Below are positions 10,463 to 20,289 of a DNA stretch of 64,000 nucleotides, piece after piece. The first letter of the stretch is position 1. Each line of letters starts with the position of its first letter. Source of the stretch: Zygnema cylindricum (Eukaryota > Streptophyta > Zygnematophyceae > Zygnematales > Zygnemataceae); NCBI GenBank assembly GCA_037447655.1, contig JBBHKE010003471.1, forward strand, positions 59,350 to 123,349. Reading direction: 5' to 3'. The notes under the pieces were generated by a model. That model searched no databases. It saw only the letters and a list, made by a program, of their open reading frames with translations, and was not told where the DNA came from. Both the position numbers and the translations under genes were made by a program.

Positions 10463-11770
10463 TTAATCCATTGAAGTCTCCCTTTCGAACCAGTTTTCAT
10501 TTTCCAAAATATCTATAAAACTATCCTCAATATTTTGAACTCCCTCAAGTATCTCTTCTCGCTTTACTTCCCTTATACCTCCAAAAGCACATTGTTGCTT
10601 TCGTGGAATTTTTGTGTGCGTTTCTCTTTTCCCCATACTACTTATGGGGAGAAGCTCCAAAATATCTTCGTCCTCTTTCTCCTCTTCCCCTTCTTCCTCC
10701 TCATCCACATTCAAACTTCTAAGTTCTTCCAAACAAGGGCATTTCTCTATATAATGACCCGGTTCCCTACAAAAGAAGCAAACCCTTTTTATTCAAAGCT
10801 CCCCTTTCTTTTCCTCTCCCTTTGTTTCTACCAAAGTTCTGATAAGGTTTACCTTTGTCTTTCTTCCTCTCATCACGCTTCCGCTCGTCACCGTTGTTCC
10901 TCTCGTCACTCTTGTGCTAATCACCACCAGCTGTAAATGCATTCACCTTGTCAATTCCCCTACAAAGCTCCAAAGTGCTTTCCCTCACAAGAATTATTCC
11001 CATGGTAATGCTCTACGTCCATGAAAAGCCATCCATTTCTTGCATACGGTTAATTATGTTTTCGTACTCATCTGGGAGTTTTATGATTAGTGTGTTAATT
11101 TTTCTCTCCTCAGATTTTACATATCCCGCACTAGCTAGCTCAACATATAACGCAGCAATATCATTGCAAAACCTTATCATGCTACTGCCTTTATAAATAT
11201 AGGACATTATGTCCCGTTTTACTGACTGGTGCCTTTGTATAGTCTCACTTTTATAAATCTGAACTCGAGCTTCCCATATCTCTGAAGACTTGGTTAAATT
11301 TATAAGAATGATAGCTATAGACTTAGATACGTTTGAAAGTATGAGATGGTTTGCTATGGTATTTTTATACTCCCAGATTTATTGTCACTTTCTTCAGTTT
11401 TAGTTGTAACCCATACAAGTGGAACCATAGTGGAGTGCCTTGCTCCCCTCACCATCGGTGTTCCTTTTCCCTTCTCCCAATTTCCCCGTTCCAAGGCAAT
11501 GATTTTCCCTTCAACTTCCGTTGCATCTGAACTTCGGTTAGTTTTCTGGGCAGCCCCAAATGATTCTCCATAGTGAGTTTTTCCAAAGCCCAGTGGCGGA
11601 CACCTCACTTGTCCTGAAAGAATTCCCCATAAGTACTTTTCGAAAAGCAATCCCTCCAACATAAATCCCCAATAAGTGAAGCCTGTTCCATCAAACAAAG
11701 GCACCCTAGATGGTGGGCCCATAACCTGAAACTCTGTGTGCTCCATTGCCCACAGAAATCGCAAATCCAA
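10463..11770 (-). pseudogene. Copia gag pieces, half-tRNA family
   Basis: The N-terminal piece (11770 down to 11354) contains MEHTEFQVMGPPSR and FTYWGFMLEGLLFEKYLWG, matching MEDTELQVMGPPSR in the 20270 element. A middle piece (11207-11013) contains INTLIIKLPDEYENII. A C-terminal piece around 10780-10463 has a CCHC knuckle, CFFCREPGHYIEKC, followed by an acidic tail. Stops and frameshifts separate the pieces. Gag here starts inside the LTR. Confidence 0.8.
11712..11726 (-). promoter_or_regulatory. Primer-binding site complementary to the initiator tRNA-Met anticodon arm
   Basis: Plus strand GGTGGGCCCATAACC, identical to the anticodon stem-loop of plant initiator tRNA-Met as I recall it. On the element's strand it follows the LTR end with no spacer. 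Confidence 0.7.
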
Positions 11771-11929
11771 AAGTAGCTAATCTAATCAACATGGTCAACA
11801 ATGTGCAATTTGAGAAAATAAGAAAAAATATATCAAATTTTATCTAGAAGAAAAGATCCTGCCTTCAATTACTGTCTAGTTGAATGAGTCAGAAATTAAA
11901 CAGAACCTCCTCGAACAGAATAAACAATT

Positions 11930-12300
11930 GACAATGTTACCAAACTTGAAGTTGTAAAGGTTGTCAAAATGAAAACTTCTACCATTTTTCTAAACGTTCT
12001 CATCTATTCATTTATTTGTGTAACTTGTAAAAACGTCAAGAACTCTCAAATTTTCTTAAATATTTCCATTTGATGCAAAATTTACTTACAGCTCATGGCT
12101 TTGGAAATTCAATTTATGCAGAAATATTATAATCCAAAAGCAATTTTGAAACATCTTTTTATAGACGCTCTAAATTGCCAACAGAAAATTTGCCGAGAAA
12201 ATATTTTCCTTTCGGTTTTAGCTTATCTTTATGACGATTTTGACGACTTGTTTCGAATACTTCAATTAGTACCTAACTTTTCTGTCCAAATCAACTTCTT
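11930..12300. repeat. Inverted copy of 56100-56510
   Basis: The reverse complement of 56100-56510 aligns in order (CATGGCTTTGGAAATTCAATTTATGCAG against CTTATGGCTTTAGAAATTTAGTTTATGCAG; CTCTAAATTGCCAACA shared). Noncoding and diverged. It probably belongs to LEA flanking or intron sequence. Confidence 0.7.
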
Positions 12301-12810
12301 CTGTTGAGCTATATATCACCTCAATACCTGATTTCCCTTTCTCATTATGTAAAGAGGCTCATTTCCCAAATCCATTCTGATTGATGTTTGGTGGGTCAAG
12401 TTTTCTTTTCAGAGCATTGTTGACAAGTTGAAGGGTTACGCCCAAGGAGGTGAGGAATGAGGACCCTCCCAAAGAATAGAGTAAAAAAAAAGACGTTATT
12501 TGGAAAGCAAGGAAAATCATGTTTCTCCAGTCAGCTTTGATTTGAACACGTTGCACGTTCCACCAAAATTATAAACTCATTTTCGTTGCTTTGAAGAGTT
12601 CCTTGCACGAAAGGACAATGTGATGGGTGCGGCTCAACAGGCTAGCACAAGAATCGTGACGCGGCCGGACAAATACATGATGCTGCCAACCATACCACTT
12701 GAAACACCTAGGAAGCCGCGGGGCATGCCCAAGGAAAAACCCAGGAAGCTGTCGGGCACGATGCCGCCCAATAGGCCACTGGGAAGACCTTTGTAACTGG
12801 GATAGCAATA
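12290..12810 (+). pseudogene. LEA-c: LEA pseudogene body (exons 2 and 3)
   Basis: Part of intron 1 is followed by an exon 2 (12413-12449) with intact TTTTCAG acceptor and GTGAGG donor, reading SIVDKLKGYAQG. The exon-3 counterpart starts near 12609, but its acceptor has become GCAC (CTGCAG in live copies). It opens with KDNVMGAAQQA, then a deletion shifts the frame and a stop follows near 12796. Nucleotide identity to exon 3 at 54591 remains obvious through GGGAAGAC. Not functional. Confidence 0.88.
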
Positions 12811-12815
12811 TCTGG

Positions 12816-13990
12816 TTAAGTTACATGCATGGCAAACATAAGAGCACTGACCATCGAGCGATAAGTAGCATACAAGGGAGGGGAGAGGAGGGTATCAGTG
12901 GTGGGGAAAAGAGGAGAATTGGCATCCAAAGTGGTGGACATATAAGAGCAACCAGTCATACTAAAACGGTCATGGAGATCACGGAAAAAAAATTCCTCGA
13001 AGAGGCAAAGAGTTTCAGTTGAGCGATTACAGAGGACTTTGATTCGAAGGTTGAAGATGAGTTCACCTAAGTCACTTATGTCAAAATGACCTGAAAGAAG
13101 GAGTTTAACGATAGAAATATCGAAGAGAGTTCGACCAACAAGGATGAGTTTATCAACAAAAGTAGCAATAATGATTAAAGAAGCACCTAAGCCACGGAAA
13201 TATATGTTAAAGTCAACGTCAGCCACAAAAATATATGTTAAAGTCAACATCAATACGAGTGAAACCTTTGTTTTTCATAGTGGCATCGATAGTATAGTTC
13301 TAGACACGAGAAGACTTTTGCAAGCCGTGGATTGGCTTGATCATGTGCCAAACTAAGTGTTCACAGCCAAGGGACACATACCCTTCACGTTGTTGCATAT
13401 AAATATTTTCTGAGAGGACACTGTTCATTAAGGCATTTTTCACATCAATCTGATGAACATGGAAATCATGTTCAACAACCAATGCAAAGAGAGCGCCAAT
13501 CGACATGAGATGAGAAACTACAACATAAGTTTAGGTGAAATTGATACAAATAATTTGCAAAAATCCTTTGGCCACCAAGCATGCTTTGTATTTGTCGACA
13601 AATCCGTCAATTTTTTGTTTAACGTGGAAAACCCACTTTGAACCGATGGCTTTGCAACCTGAGGGAAGAGGAAGAAGATTCGAAGTGTTGTTAGATAGCA
13701 AGGCAGAATACTCTACGTCAACTGGGCTTTTCCAAAGGTGAAAGTAAAGGCGTTTGAGAGCAGACTTGAGATAGAGGGGAGTGGGTATAAGGGATGCAGA
13801 TGCGCCAGCTGAGTAAACGTAAGCAAGGGATGCATGACACATGGTTTCAATGAGGCGGGTAGGAGGCCACGAGATCTGGCAAGGTATTGACAAGAAAGAT
13901 TAGAAGGGAGAGTTGTAGGGGATAAAAGAGGGTGGGGATCAGAAAGGAGGATGTTGGAGAAAGTATAGTGCTTGTAACAGAGGAAAAAGG
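12816..13990 (-). pseudogene. Copia reverse transcriptase fragment
   Basis: Three minus-strand frames in the correct order form a decayed RT. 13893-13531 contains LPLPSGCKAIGSKWVFHVK and DKYKACLVAKGF. 13506-13300 contains HDFHVHQIDVKNALMNSVL and LVWHMIKPIHGLQ. 13253-12816 contains FVDKLILVG (YVDD degraded to FVDK), SDLGELIFNL and YRSMVSALMFA. No LTR, gag or integrase is attached. Its left end abuts LEA-c and its right end cuts LEA-d intron 1. It differs in sequence from the RTs at 23000 and 47000, so a third copia lineage is represented. Confidence 0.85.
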
Positions 13991-14428
13991 AAGATCGTTG
14001 TAGTGGATTTGAGACATTGGGTTGGTTTACAATAAGGAGTAGAAATTTACACACTGAGATGGAAAAAAGTTATGCTTTAGTGAGATTGATTAACACATAA
14101 AACTGTGTTTCTTATTGACAGGAAGAAACGACGGCCTGACAAATTAAGCAACCGTTTTTAAATTGTAAAAATTGCAAAAATTAAAACAGATTAACATCTT
14201 TCTTCTTTGTAACAGATTAACGTTTTGAAGTATAAGAAATGCAACAACTTCTATGTAACAAATTAAAATGCAAAAGTTGAGAAATCTGAAAGTTTCTCTG
14301 AGCAGCAATAAAAACCCAGGTCATACATCAGCCACATTTTTCAAAAAAATTGACAATGGCATTTATGGAATCAAAGAGAAAATTATGTTCAAGCTAAAGC
14401 TTATGAACCACACCTCTTGGTTCGACAT
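13991..14428 (-). pseudogene. LEA-d: exon 1 and intron 1, 3' part replaced
   Basis: Exon 1 is 14414-14428 (MSNQE) with donor GTGTGG. Intron 1 continues to about 14000 (minus strand), matching 53999-54350, and then breaks at the copia RT fragment before the exon-2 acceptor. The promoter is complete. It is the left-arm counterpart of the intact gene LEA-e (coordinates sum to 68412). Confidence 0.8.
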
Positions 14429-15131
14429 AGTGAGAGAAAAAGTAAACGGGGAAAAAAAGAGAGGAGAAAGTAGAAGGCCGAGGGGAATTGAAGAAATTGA
14501 AGAAAATTCTTATGAGTTAGAGCGACTTGGTTGGTATTACAGGAGGAAAGGCGGCCCTATTTATGGGTCGCTTAGTGGATATCGCACATTGTTTACTGTG
14601 GCAAGTATCGGAGGATTTTCACTCCCCAGGATAAGTTTTTGCGCTGTCTTCAGAAGCTTCCAATCGGAGGATTGTGTCACGTCGCATAGCGGGCTTTTGA
14701 TTGTACACGTGTCGCTGAGTAAGGTCGTCACGTGTCAGTAGTAAAACTCTCTGGCAAGGTATTGACGGTTAACAATTTCCGGCTCGTGTGACGTAGCAAT
14801 CTCCAGGTTCTACGGAACAAATAGTGTGGCGTGCTACTGAAATGTATTCTACTGCTTAACACGTTGCGTGACGTCATGTCAAGCGATGTTTTGATCCAGT
14901 CAGCAGCGTAATAACATTTAAACTTTTGTGCCACGTTGCTGATAATCTTTTGCTTCGTCGCGCACAACCTGATGACTCCGCCTTGTCGGGGTCTGTTGAC
15001 CCACTCGACCGAATCAGCGGGTGACACTTCATGCGTCATGTACCAGCAGGACAATTCGCCGCGTGTCCATCACTAATTGTCGCGGGCGGCCCGGTGCTTT
15101 GCCCTTTGGTTGCCAAGGGCCTGTCGTTTTT
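14429..15131 (-). promoter_or_regulatory. LEA-d promoter with two ABREs and TATA box
   Basis: CACGTGTC occurs at 14706-14713 and 14729-14736. A minus-strand TATA-like CATAAATAG is at 14557-14565. Nearly the same sequence is present in inverted form upstream of LEA-e (53282-53983) and in direct orientation after the gap (25377-25894). Confidence 0.7.
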
Positions 15132-15723
15132 GTACAGTACACCGCCAATCGCTATTAGAGTATATAACGCTAATTCGGTGCCCTTTTTTCAAAAAATAAA
15201 ACCTGAAATACAATCCATAATTCTATTTTTTCCATTATTCTAATCAGGGTTTTTTTTCAATCAGCGTTAATAATGGAAGTACACTGCGATGGAAATAGTG
15301 TGGCGTACGGACAGGGTATCTCCGTAATGTTGTAATCGGCTGTCGTGGCATGTCGCGCGGCCGTATTATTTGTCGTTTTGTCTTTATGGGTGGTTTGGCG
15401 TCATTATGTCTTTTAGATCCTTTCGTAGATTCCTGGTCTCGCGTAGATTCGGTTTTGCGACGACGAGGTTCAATTGTCGTTTGTTATGTACGGGTTTGTT
15501 TGGGCTGTACGTTAATTTTCAGAATTTGTACGGATACAAATATTAATGTAGAAATTTTAAAGGCGGGTATTTTTTATTCAGGACTTCCCAAATTACAGTT
15601 AGGGATTAATTAGTATATATTTATTTTTTAAAAATAAATAAATTCCCGATTAGTGTTAATAACACTATTTTTTTTTACGCTATTTATTCCTTTACTATAA
15701 TAGCGATTGACGGTGTACTGTAC
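15132..15723. mobile_element. MITE-A1, TIR element GTACAGTACACCG
   Basis: Ends are inverted: GTACAGTACACCGCCAATCG at 15132 and, on the other strand from 15723, GTACAGTACACCGTCAATCG, about 26 bp with one mismatch. Size 592 bp. Related ends occur at 25895, 31621, 32187, 52717 and 53281. The centre (15327-15518) differs from the right-arm copy (52922-53098). Confidence 0.75.
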
Positions 15724-16308
15724 CATGTAACGCCGGTTTTTGAGTTTTCGATATTGTCGGCGCTTTGTGGATGTTCCAAATGATACATTCTGTTGGCGGT
15801 ACGGCAAAATAGATTCAGCCGCAAGGTTTGTAGGTTGTCGGTTTGTATTCTGGCATCGACGGCGGTTTCTGCGTGTTCCAAACGATACATTATGCTGGCG
15901 GTATGGAAAATGTGTCATTAACGGTGTACTTTGGAAGTTAGGCATCCTGATACCTGTCATGGGCTGGAAAGGCACATTTCGTGGGTTGGAAAGGGACATT
16001 GCTGGATATTGAAACCGTCGGACATACCAAAAAGACAAAAAAAAAATGTATGGTAAAATATCGTAAACCTTGCGGTCGGCGTTTTTTTTTACTTTCACGG
16101 GTTTAGGGTTGCATATATATATACGTCACAACACATCAGGGTGTCGATGATACCACATGTCGATTTGTGCCTGAAATATCACGATGCTCTCCGTTACAAT
16201 GAACATTTTGCCTTCAGTATTGTCTAGACCTAGTGTCAATGTTTCGTTCATCACTTTAATCAGCCTTTCTCCGGTGTAAACTTGTCGCATTTTATTTGGG
16301 GGCCGCAA
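15628..16308 (-). other. Two small unknown ORFs in the inverted-repeat arm
   Basis: One minus frame of 60 codons (16308-16126) contains YTGERLIKVMNETLTL and ESIVIFQAQIDMWYHRHP. It is preceded by a TATA-like TTTATATTTG and ended by TGA. A second frame (16098-15628) has an internal near-repeat, PYRQHNVSFGTRRNRRR and PYRQQNVSFGTSTKRRQ. I recognise no family. They lie between a MITE-A right end (15723) and another such end (about 16420), so they may be cargo of a larger TIR element. The identical pair is at 52132-52812 (+). They may not be genes at all. Confidence 0.25.
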
Positions 16309-16392
16309 ATATAAAGGTAATCGACCGTCCGATTAATAATAAGAAAGTGTGCACACAGAAATTATGTTTAAAATGTCAAAATTTACATTGAC

Positions 16393-16420
16393 GCTAATAT
16401 CGATTCACGGTGTATTGCTG
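16393..16420. repeat. Isolated MITE-A-like right end
   Basis: GACGCTAATATCGATTCACG then GTGTATTGCTGTA resembles the right TIR of MITE-A. With the left end at 15132 it could bound a 1.29-kb composite element. The right-arm counterpart is 52020-52047. Confidence 0.4.
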
Positions 16421-16799
16421 TAACAAGCTAACAGCTAAGGCTTACAGACATACCATAATCTGATACTCCCATGAAAATATTCTTGGCTATAAGTGGAATA
16501 TAACTGCTAAGGTGTGCACATCTGTTTGTGAAACTATTGCCATGTCTTAACCAGCCAATGCTGTCGTTTCATTCTATCCATGATTGAGGTGTGAGGATAG
16601 TATAGTACCCCTCAGATTGCTTGTACTTCATTGTGAGTCAAACGTGATTTGCGAGTTTTTAGACATATAATAAAAATTGTTTTTTTTTTCATGATGTTGT
16701 ATAACTTTTGCAAATTTTTTCTTGTATGGTTTAAATGTATTGCATTGCAACTTTTACGTATGGAAAATAGACACTGAGTTTTGTATTGGGTTTTTTGTG

Positions 16800-17762
16800 A
16801 CATTGTAGATGTTTAGGATTTTAACATTGCGAAGTCACACCATGTTGTGACGTCATTTGTACGTAAACTTTCCGCCATGGCGTCCAATTTCTTATATTTA
16901 TCTTTTATCATTCGATATGCCATCAAACTACGACCAAAGATATTTAAAATAAGATCAAAAATATATCTTTCATTTGAAACCATCATTGATGAATTTCATT
17001 TAAGAAAGAGAGAAATATGAGAGGTTGAGTGAGAAAAGGGAAGAGAGACGAGGATGACGTAAACTTTATTAAAGGACCCAAGAAGGAAAGTGGTGGTCCC
17101 AGACCCTTGCAAAATTTTATCGTGCATGTTTGTCATTTTTTATTTGCATACGCGTGACGAGCAGTGAAAAAAATATCGTGTACTTTTCTTCGTGCAAAAT
17201 TTTTTGAAAATGTTTCACGTGTGCAATCTCGCTTTTCTATTTGTCAACAGGGTAGTGTTTTACTTAAAATCAGAGAGCCATTAAATTCCAATACAAGTGT
17301 GAAAATGAGCTAGAGTGACGTGAAATTGAGTCGCGAAGACAATTGCCAATTTGGCGTACTGTTCAAAATCCAAGATGACGCAAAATATACATTTGTGCTT
17401 GCCATAGTTCAAAAAAAGGTGAAAGTAGGCTCATACAATATGCCAACTGTATGTAAAACATACTATATTAACCTAAGACCCATAATATATTCGTACCTAT
17501 AGGACCAATTAAAACATTCGGACCAAATTTTTTTTACACCGTCAAATTCATTGATCAAAGTATCGATCTAAGAAGATCACATGAAAAGCCCATAACACAA
17601 CTACGATAAAGGCGCCGACCAAAGGCCTACCATAAAAACGCCTACTTTTGATCTATGGTTCTTGCCCATTTTTTGTACGGCGTAAGATTTTAGTGTTGCA
17701 AGTCACATTTTGTGTAAACGAGGGAAAAAAACCCTTACTTGAACACATGGGCACACACCCTT
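16800..17762 (-). mobile_element. MITE-B3 interrupted by MITE-C1 (left arm)
   Basis: On the minus strand from 17762 it reads AAGGGTGTGTGCCCATGTG, then AAGTAAGGGTTTTTTTCCCTC, and after the MITE-C insertion TTTTGCGTCATC, the same order as the left end of MITE-B1 (41573). The far end near 16800 is uncertain. Confidence 0.5.
17403..17657. mobile_element. MITE-C1, hAT-like, 255 bp
   Basis: Inverted ends CATAGTTC... and ...GATCTATG. It is flanked by 8-bp near-duplications GTGCTTGC (17395-17402) and GTTCTTGC (17658-17665). An 8-bp duplication and CA..TG ends fit the hAT superfamily. The same family is at 61520-61996; the right-arm copy is 50783-51037. Confidence 0.7.
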
Positions 17763-18428
17763 GTTTGTGAGCAAACAACATACACCAATCTAGGAGCGAT
17801 TCCACAAAATTATATCTTTCCCGGTTGGTACCCGTTACACGCAAATGAACAGTGTCCTATGATACATTCCCTTCGATACTGCAGACGAGCAACACCCAGA
17901 AATTGACAGACAGCGACTATTTAAAGGTTTCCAATACGACGATCAAAGGTCTATAAGCTATATAGAGATTAGAGTGATGACGTTGCTATATAAAGGTTTC
18001 CAATACGACCACCAAAGGTCTATGAGCTATATAGAGACAAGAGTGATGATGTTCTTCAAGTATAGAGTGATGAAGATATAATAGAAGGTAAGAGATGTTT
18101 CAGCCTTTGGCTATCTCTCCAATAGGAGCTTTTACGGGTAGTACTGTATTGTAGTTTTACAGCCAATTTTCCATGAGTTCGTACAGAAAATGAAGTCTCA
18201 GTTACGTGCCTTATTCTAAGTGGTCCTCTGTCGAAGCACTCACTGAGTTAGCACCAATTGTAGCATTTCTCTTCTCACACGTGTAACACGTTACAGATTA
18301 TTGACATTTGTGTATATGACAAACTTCATGAACCACAACAATTTCGCTTGTTGTCAGATATTAAGAGTCGTCCAAGATTTTTAATTCGTAATATGCCTTT
18401 TATTTGGGTGTGACATTACAATACCACG

Positions 18429-18929
18429 TAAAACATAATAAACCAACAAAAATACACACACAACAAGAGTGTTCCTCTAATAATTCAATATATTACGCAA
18501 AATGCAATTAATACTCCTTTTCTTTACCTTTTTACTAATGAACTTTCTACGCCTCCTTAAAAGCTACGCCTCCAAAAGATAACTCTACCACGAAGTCTCA
18601 ACAAATATATATGTACACGACTAAAAACGTATGGCGAAGTATACAACAGACAAAAGGTAGTCGTCCTAAGTAAGTTGACCAACAAACAAAGTCAACTACC
18701 AACCGACTTGGACTACACTGTATGACTAGAACTTAAGTGATCCAAAGCGACCAAACAATTTCCACATCACTTCTATAGTACGACTAGAACTCGCGCCAAA
18801 CGAAGCAAACAAAAACCTTCTACTTCACTTCAAATATTTAGTGACGAAACTACTTCCTAGCTTGTTGTTCCTACATTTGCTACGAGAATGTCTCGTGGCT
18901 AATTGAGTGCTCAGTACTTAATCCTAACA
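18429..18929 (-). repeat. LTR of the copia-alpha element (left-arm copy)
   Basis: Mirror image of the 3' LTR at 49511-50011, including the flanking 5-bp CCACG at 18424-18428 (CGTGG on the other arm). The left arm therefore holds the 3' end of a copy of the 43548 element in opposite orientation. Confidence 0.9.
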
Positions 18930-19001
18930 TTCTCCCTCTTCTGAGACACTCAAGGCCCCCTCTTACTCCATGCCCACATATTTCTTTCCCATATGATAAA
19001 C

Positions 19002-19276
19002 TTATATTAATGCAGCTTTGGTTAACATATTTGCAGCTTGTTCTTCTGTAGGTTCAAACACAGATTCAACTTCTTTTTCCGAAACCAAATCTCGAACAAA
19101 ATGCCACTGAATTTTAATGTGTTTAGTGCGCTTATGCAAAATAGGAGTTTTACTAGGTACAATAGAGGACATGTTATCAATTAATATTTGCATGCATTAT
19201 TTTTCACTCCAACCTCCGATAGAAATTCCTTAATCGACATAGTATTCTTCGCAGCATGACATGCAACTATATAGTT
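19002..19276 (-). pseudogene. Copia RNase H C-terminal piece (left-arm copy)
   Basis: The minus frame contains IDNMSSIVPSKTPILHKRTK then HIKIQWHFVRDLV and EPTEEQAANMLTKAAL, the conserved end of copia RNase H. It is cut at 19277 by the LTR of the next element with TAGTT (AACTA on the other strand) at the junction. Confidence 0.9.
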
Positions 19277-20289
19277 TGTTGAAATTCATAGATTTCTATA
19301 GTATTTTCTAGGTTTAAATATGTTAGGAAAAAGGACAGACAGCTTGCCTCCACCTCCTTTCTCTAGCCCCCATACTTGTTGTAGTCGCTGAAGGATAGAG
19401 AAGGTGGTTGATCTATAGCTGCCTTAGTTCAACAGGCAATTATGTTAGAAGGTTACTAAAAATAGTCTTGACGGACCCAATATTTGAACCCGGAACCTGC
19501 GGTTCGTCAAGTTGGCCGACAGGGGTCAGCTTTATCCTACTAGACTAGGACCAATGCTAAGTGCTGTAGAGTATGATAGATATATATATACATTTAGGAA
19601 GTAAGAAATCCAATTAACTAAAACTAGATACGGCGTGCATAGATACAGTTTTAGTACGACATCATTTCAGAATGAATACCTCGCATTTGGTTGACAGCGA
19701 AACAAATATCTCACAAGTAATTATAACGGTTAAGATAACGTCTCATTACGAATACGACGGCGCACGTCATCGCCGAAATCCTGGAGTGATCACCTTAGCG
19801 TTTTGTGACGTGGCATAACTTGGAGCCACGTGGAGAGATGACATTCGGTTATAGGAATTCCGAGGAATGTACGGACAAATAAAATGCAGACACGCGTCCA
19901 CTTAATAGCCTTGTCGTATATAGGCCGTACAAAAGGTACACTGGCAGTAGTACTTTTTGGTACGGTACAGTAATTTGATTGGTCCGTACTTCAGTAGATA
20001 GAAGTTATTAGAAGGAATCAGACTTAGAAAATTTTGGTAGGTAGTCACCTCTCCCTTTGAGAGTTTGTACAAATTGGCATTTTTGGTGCCTCATAACTTA
20101 TCGGCTGGTTGGCCGTTTTCAGTGATTCTTTTTGCTACGGACTCAAAGGAGTCCAGGCTGCATAGGGGTGATGTCAAATTGTCATTTTGCCTTTTTTTGG
20201 TAGCAGTGGTTATGGCTTGAAGTGGGTTAGTTAAATATTATATAGAAGCTTCCTGTATTCCGTAGTCCAATGGAAGACACAGAATTGCA
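19277..20289 (+). repeat. 5' LTR of copia-beta
   Basis: The end is defined by the solo copy at 48151-49163, which has the same length and is flanked by a 5-bp duplication. TATA-like GTATATAGG is near 19916. The gag ATG (20270) lies inside the LTR. A tRNA-like antisense segment lies at 19473-19552. Confidence 0.93.
19473..19552 (-). other. tRNA-like segment inside the LTR (antisense)
   Basis: The minus strand reads GGTCCTAGTCTAGTAGGAT (A-box-like TAGTCTAGTAGG) and, 40 nt later, CCGGGTTCAAATATTGG (T-arm/B-box-like with a 7-nt TTCAAAT loop). It is conserved in both LTR families (also near 9560-9650, 24828-24910, 48890-48970 and 63570-63650). No complete cloverleaf can be folded by eye. Confidence 0.4.

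Larger units (their letters stand above)
8672..11785 (-). mobile_element. Internally deleted copia element with half-tRNA-type PBS
   Basis: Minus orientation. The complete 3' LTR is 8672-9854 (TGTTGAAATTC...GAGTTTCA), preceded on its own strand by the purine tract AAGGGGAG. Only about 60 bp of the 5' LTR remain (11727 to about 11785). Between them are an RNase H scrap (10107-10325) and gag pieces (10463-11770); integrase and most RT are deleted. The sequence next to the 5' LTR is GGTTATGGGCCCACC (minus strand, 11726-11712), the complement of the initiator tRNA-Met anticodon arm. It is related to, but clearly diverged from, the element at 19277. Confidence 0.85.
15519..20289. repeat. Large inverted repeat, left arm
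   Basis: It is paired with 48151-52921. Corresponding positions add to 68440 at every landmark from 15628 to 19277, and all predicted peptides in this span are identical between arms, so the arms are nearly identical. One 1-base indel lies near 20021 (CAGGAC against CAGAC). From 20139 to 20289 similarity falls to roughly 88%. Outside 15519 a different MITE centre follows, then LEA promoter sequence with a few percent divergence. Confidence 0.95.

Noticed and set aside
1498-12810. One LEA gene split by a 10.5-kb insertion
   Set aside because: 1741-1870 and 12290-12390 are homologous to each other, so the two halves overlap and must be separate copies.
15628-16308. Endogenous DNA-virus insertion
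   Set aside because: Considered because of compact ORFs with TATA-like boxes, but no Rep, capsid or origin motif is visible.
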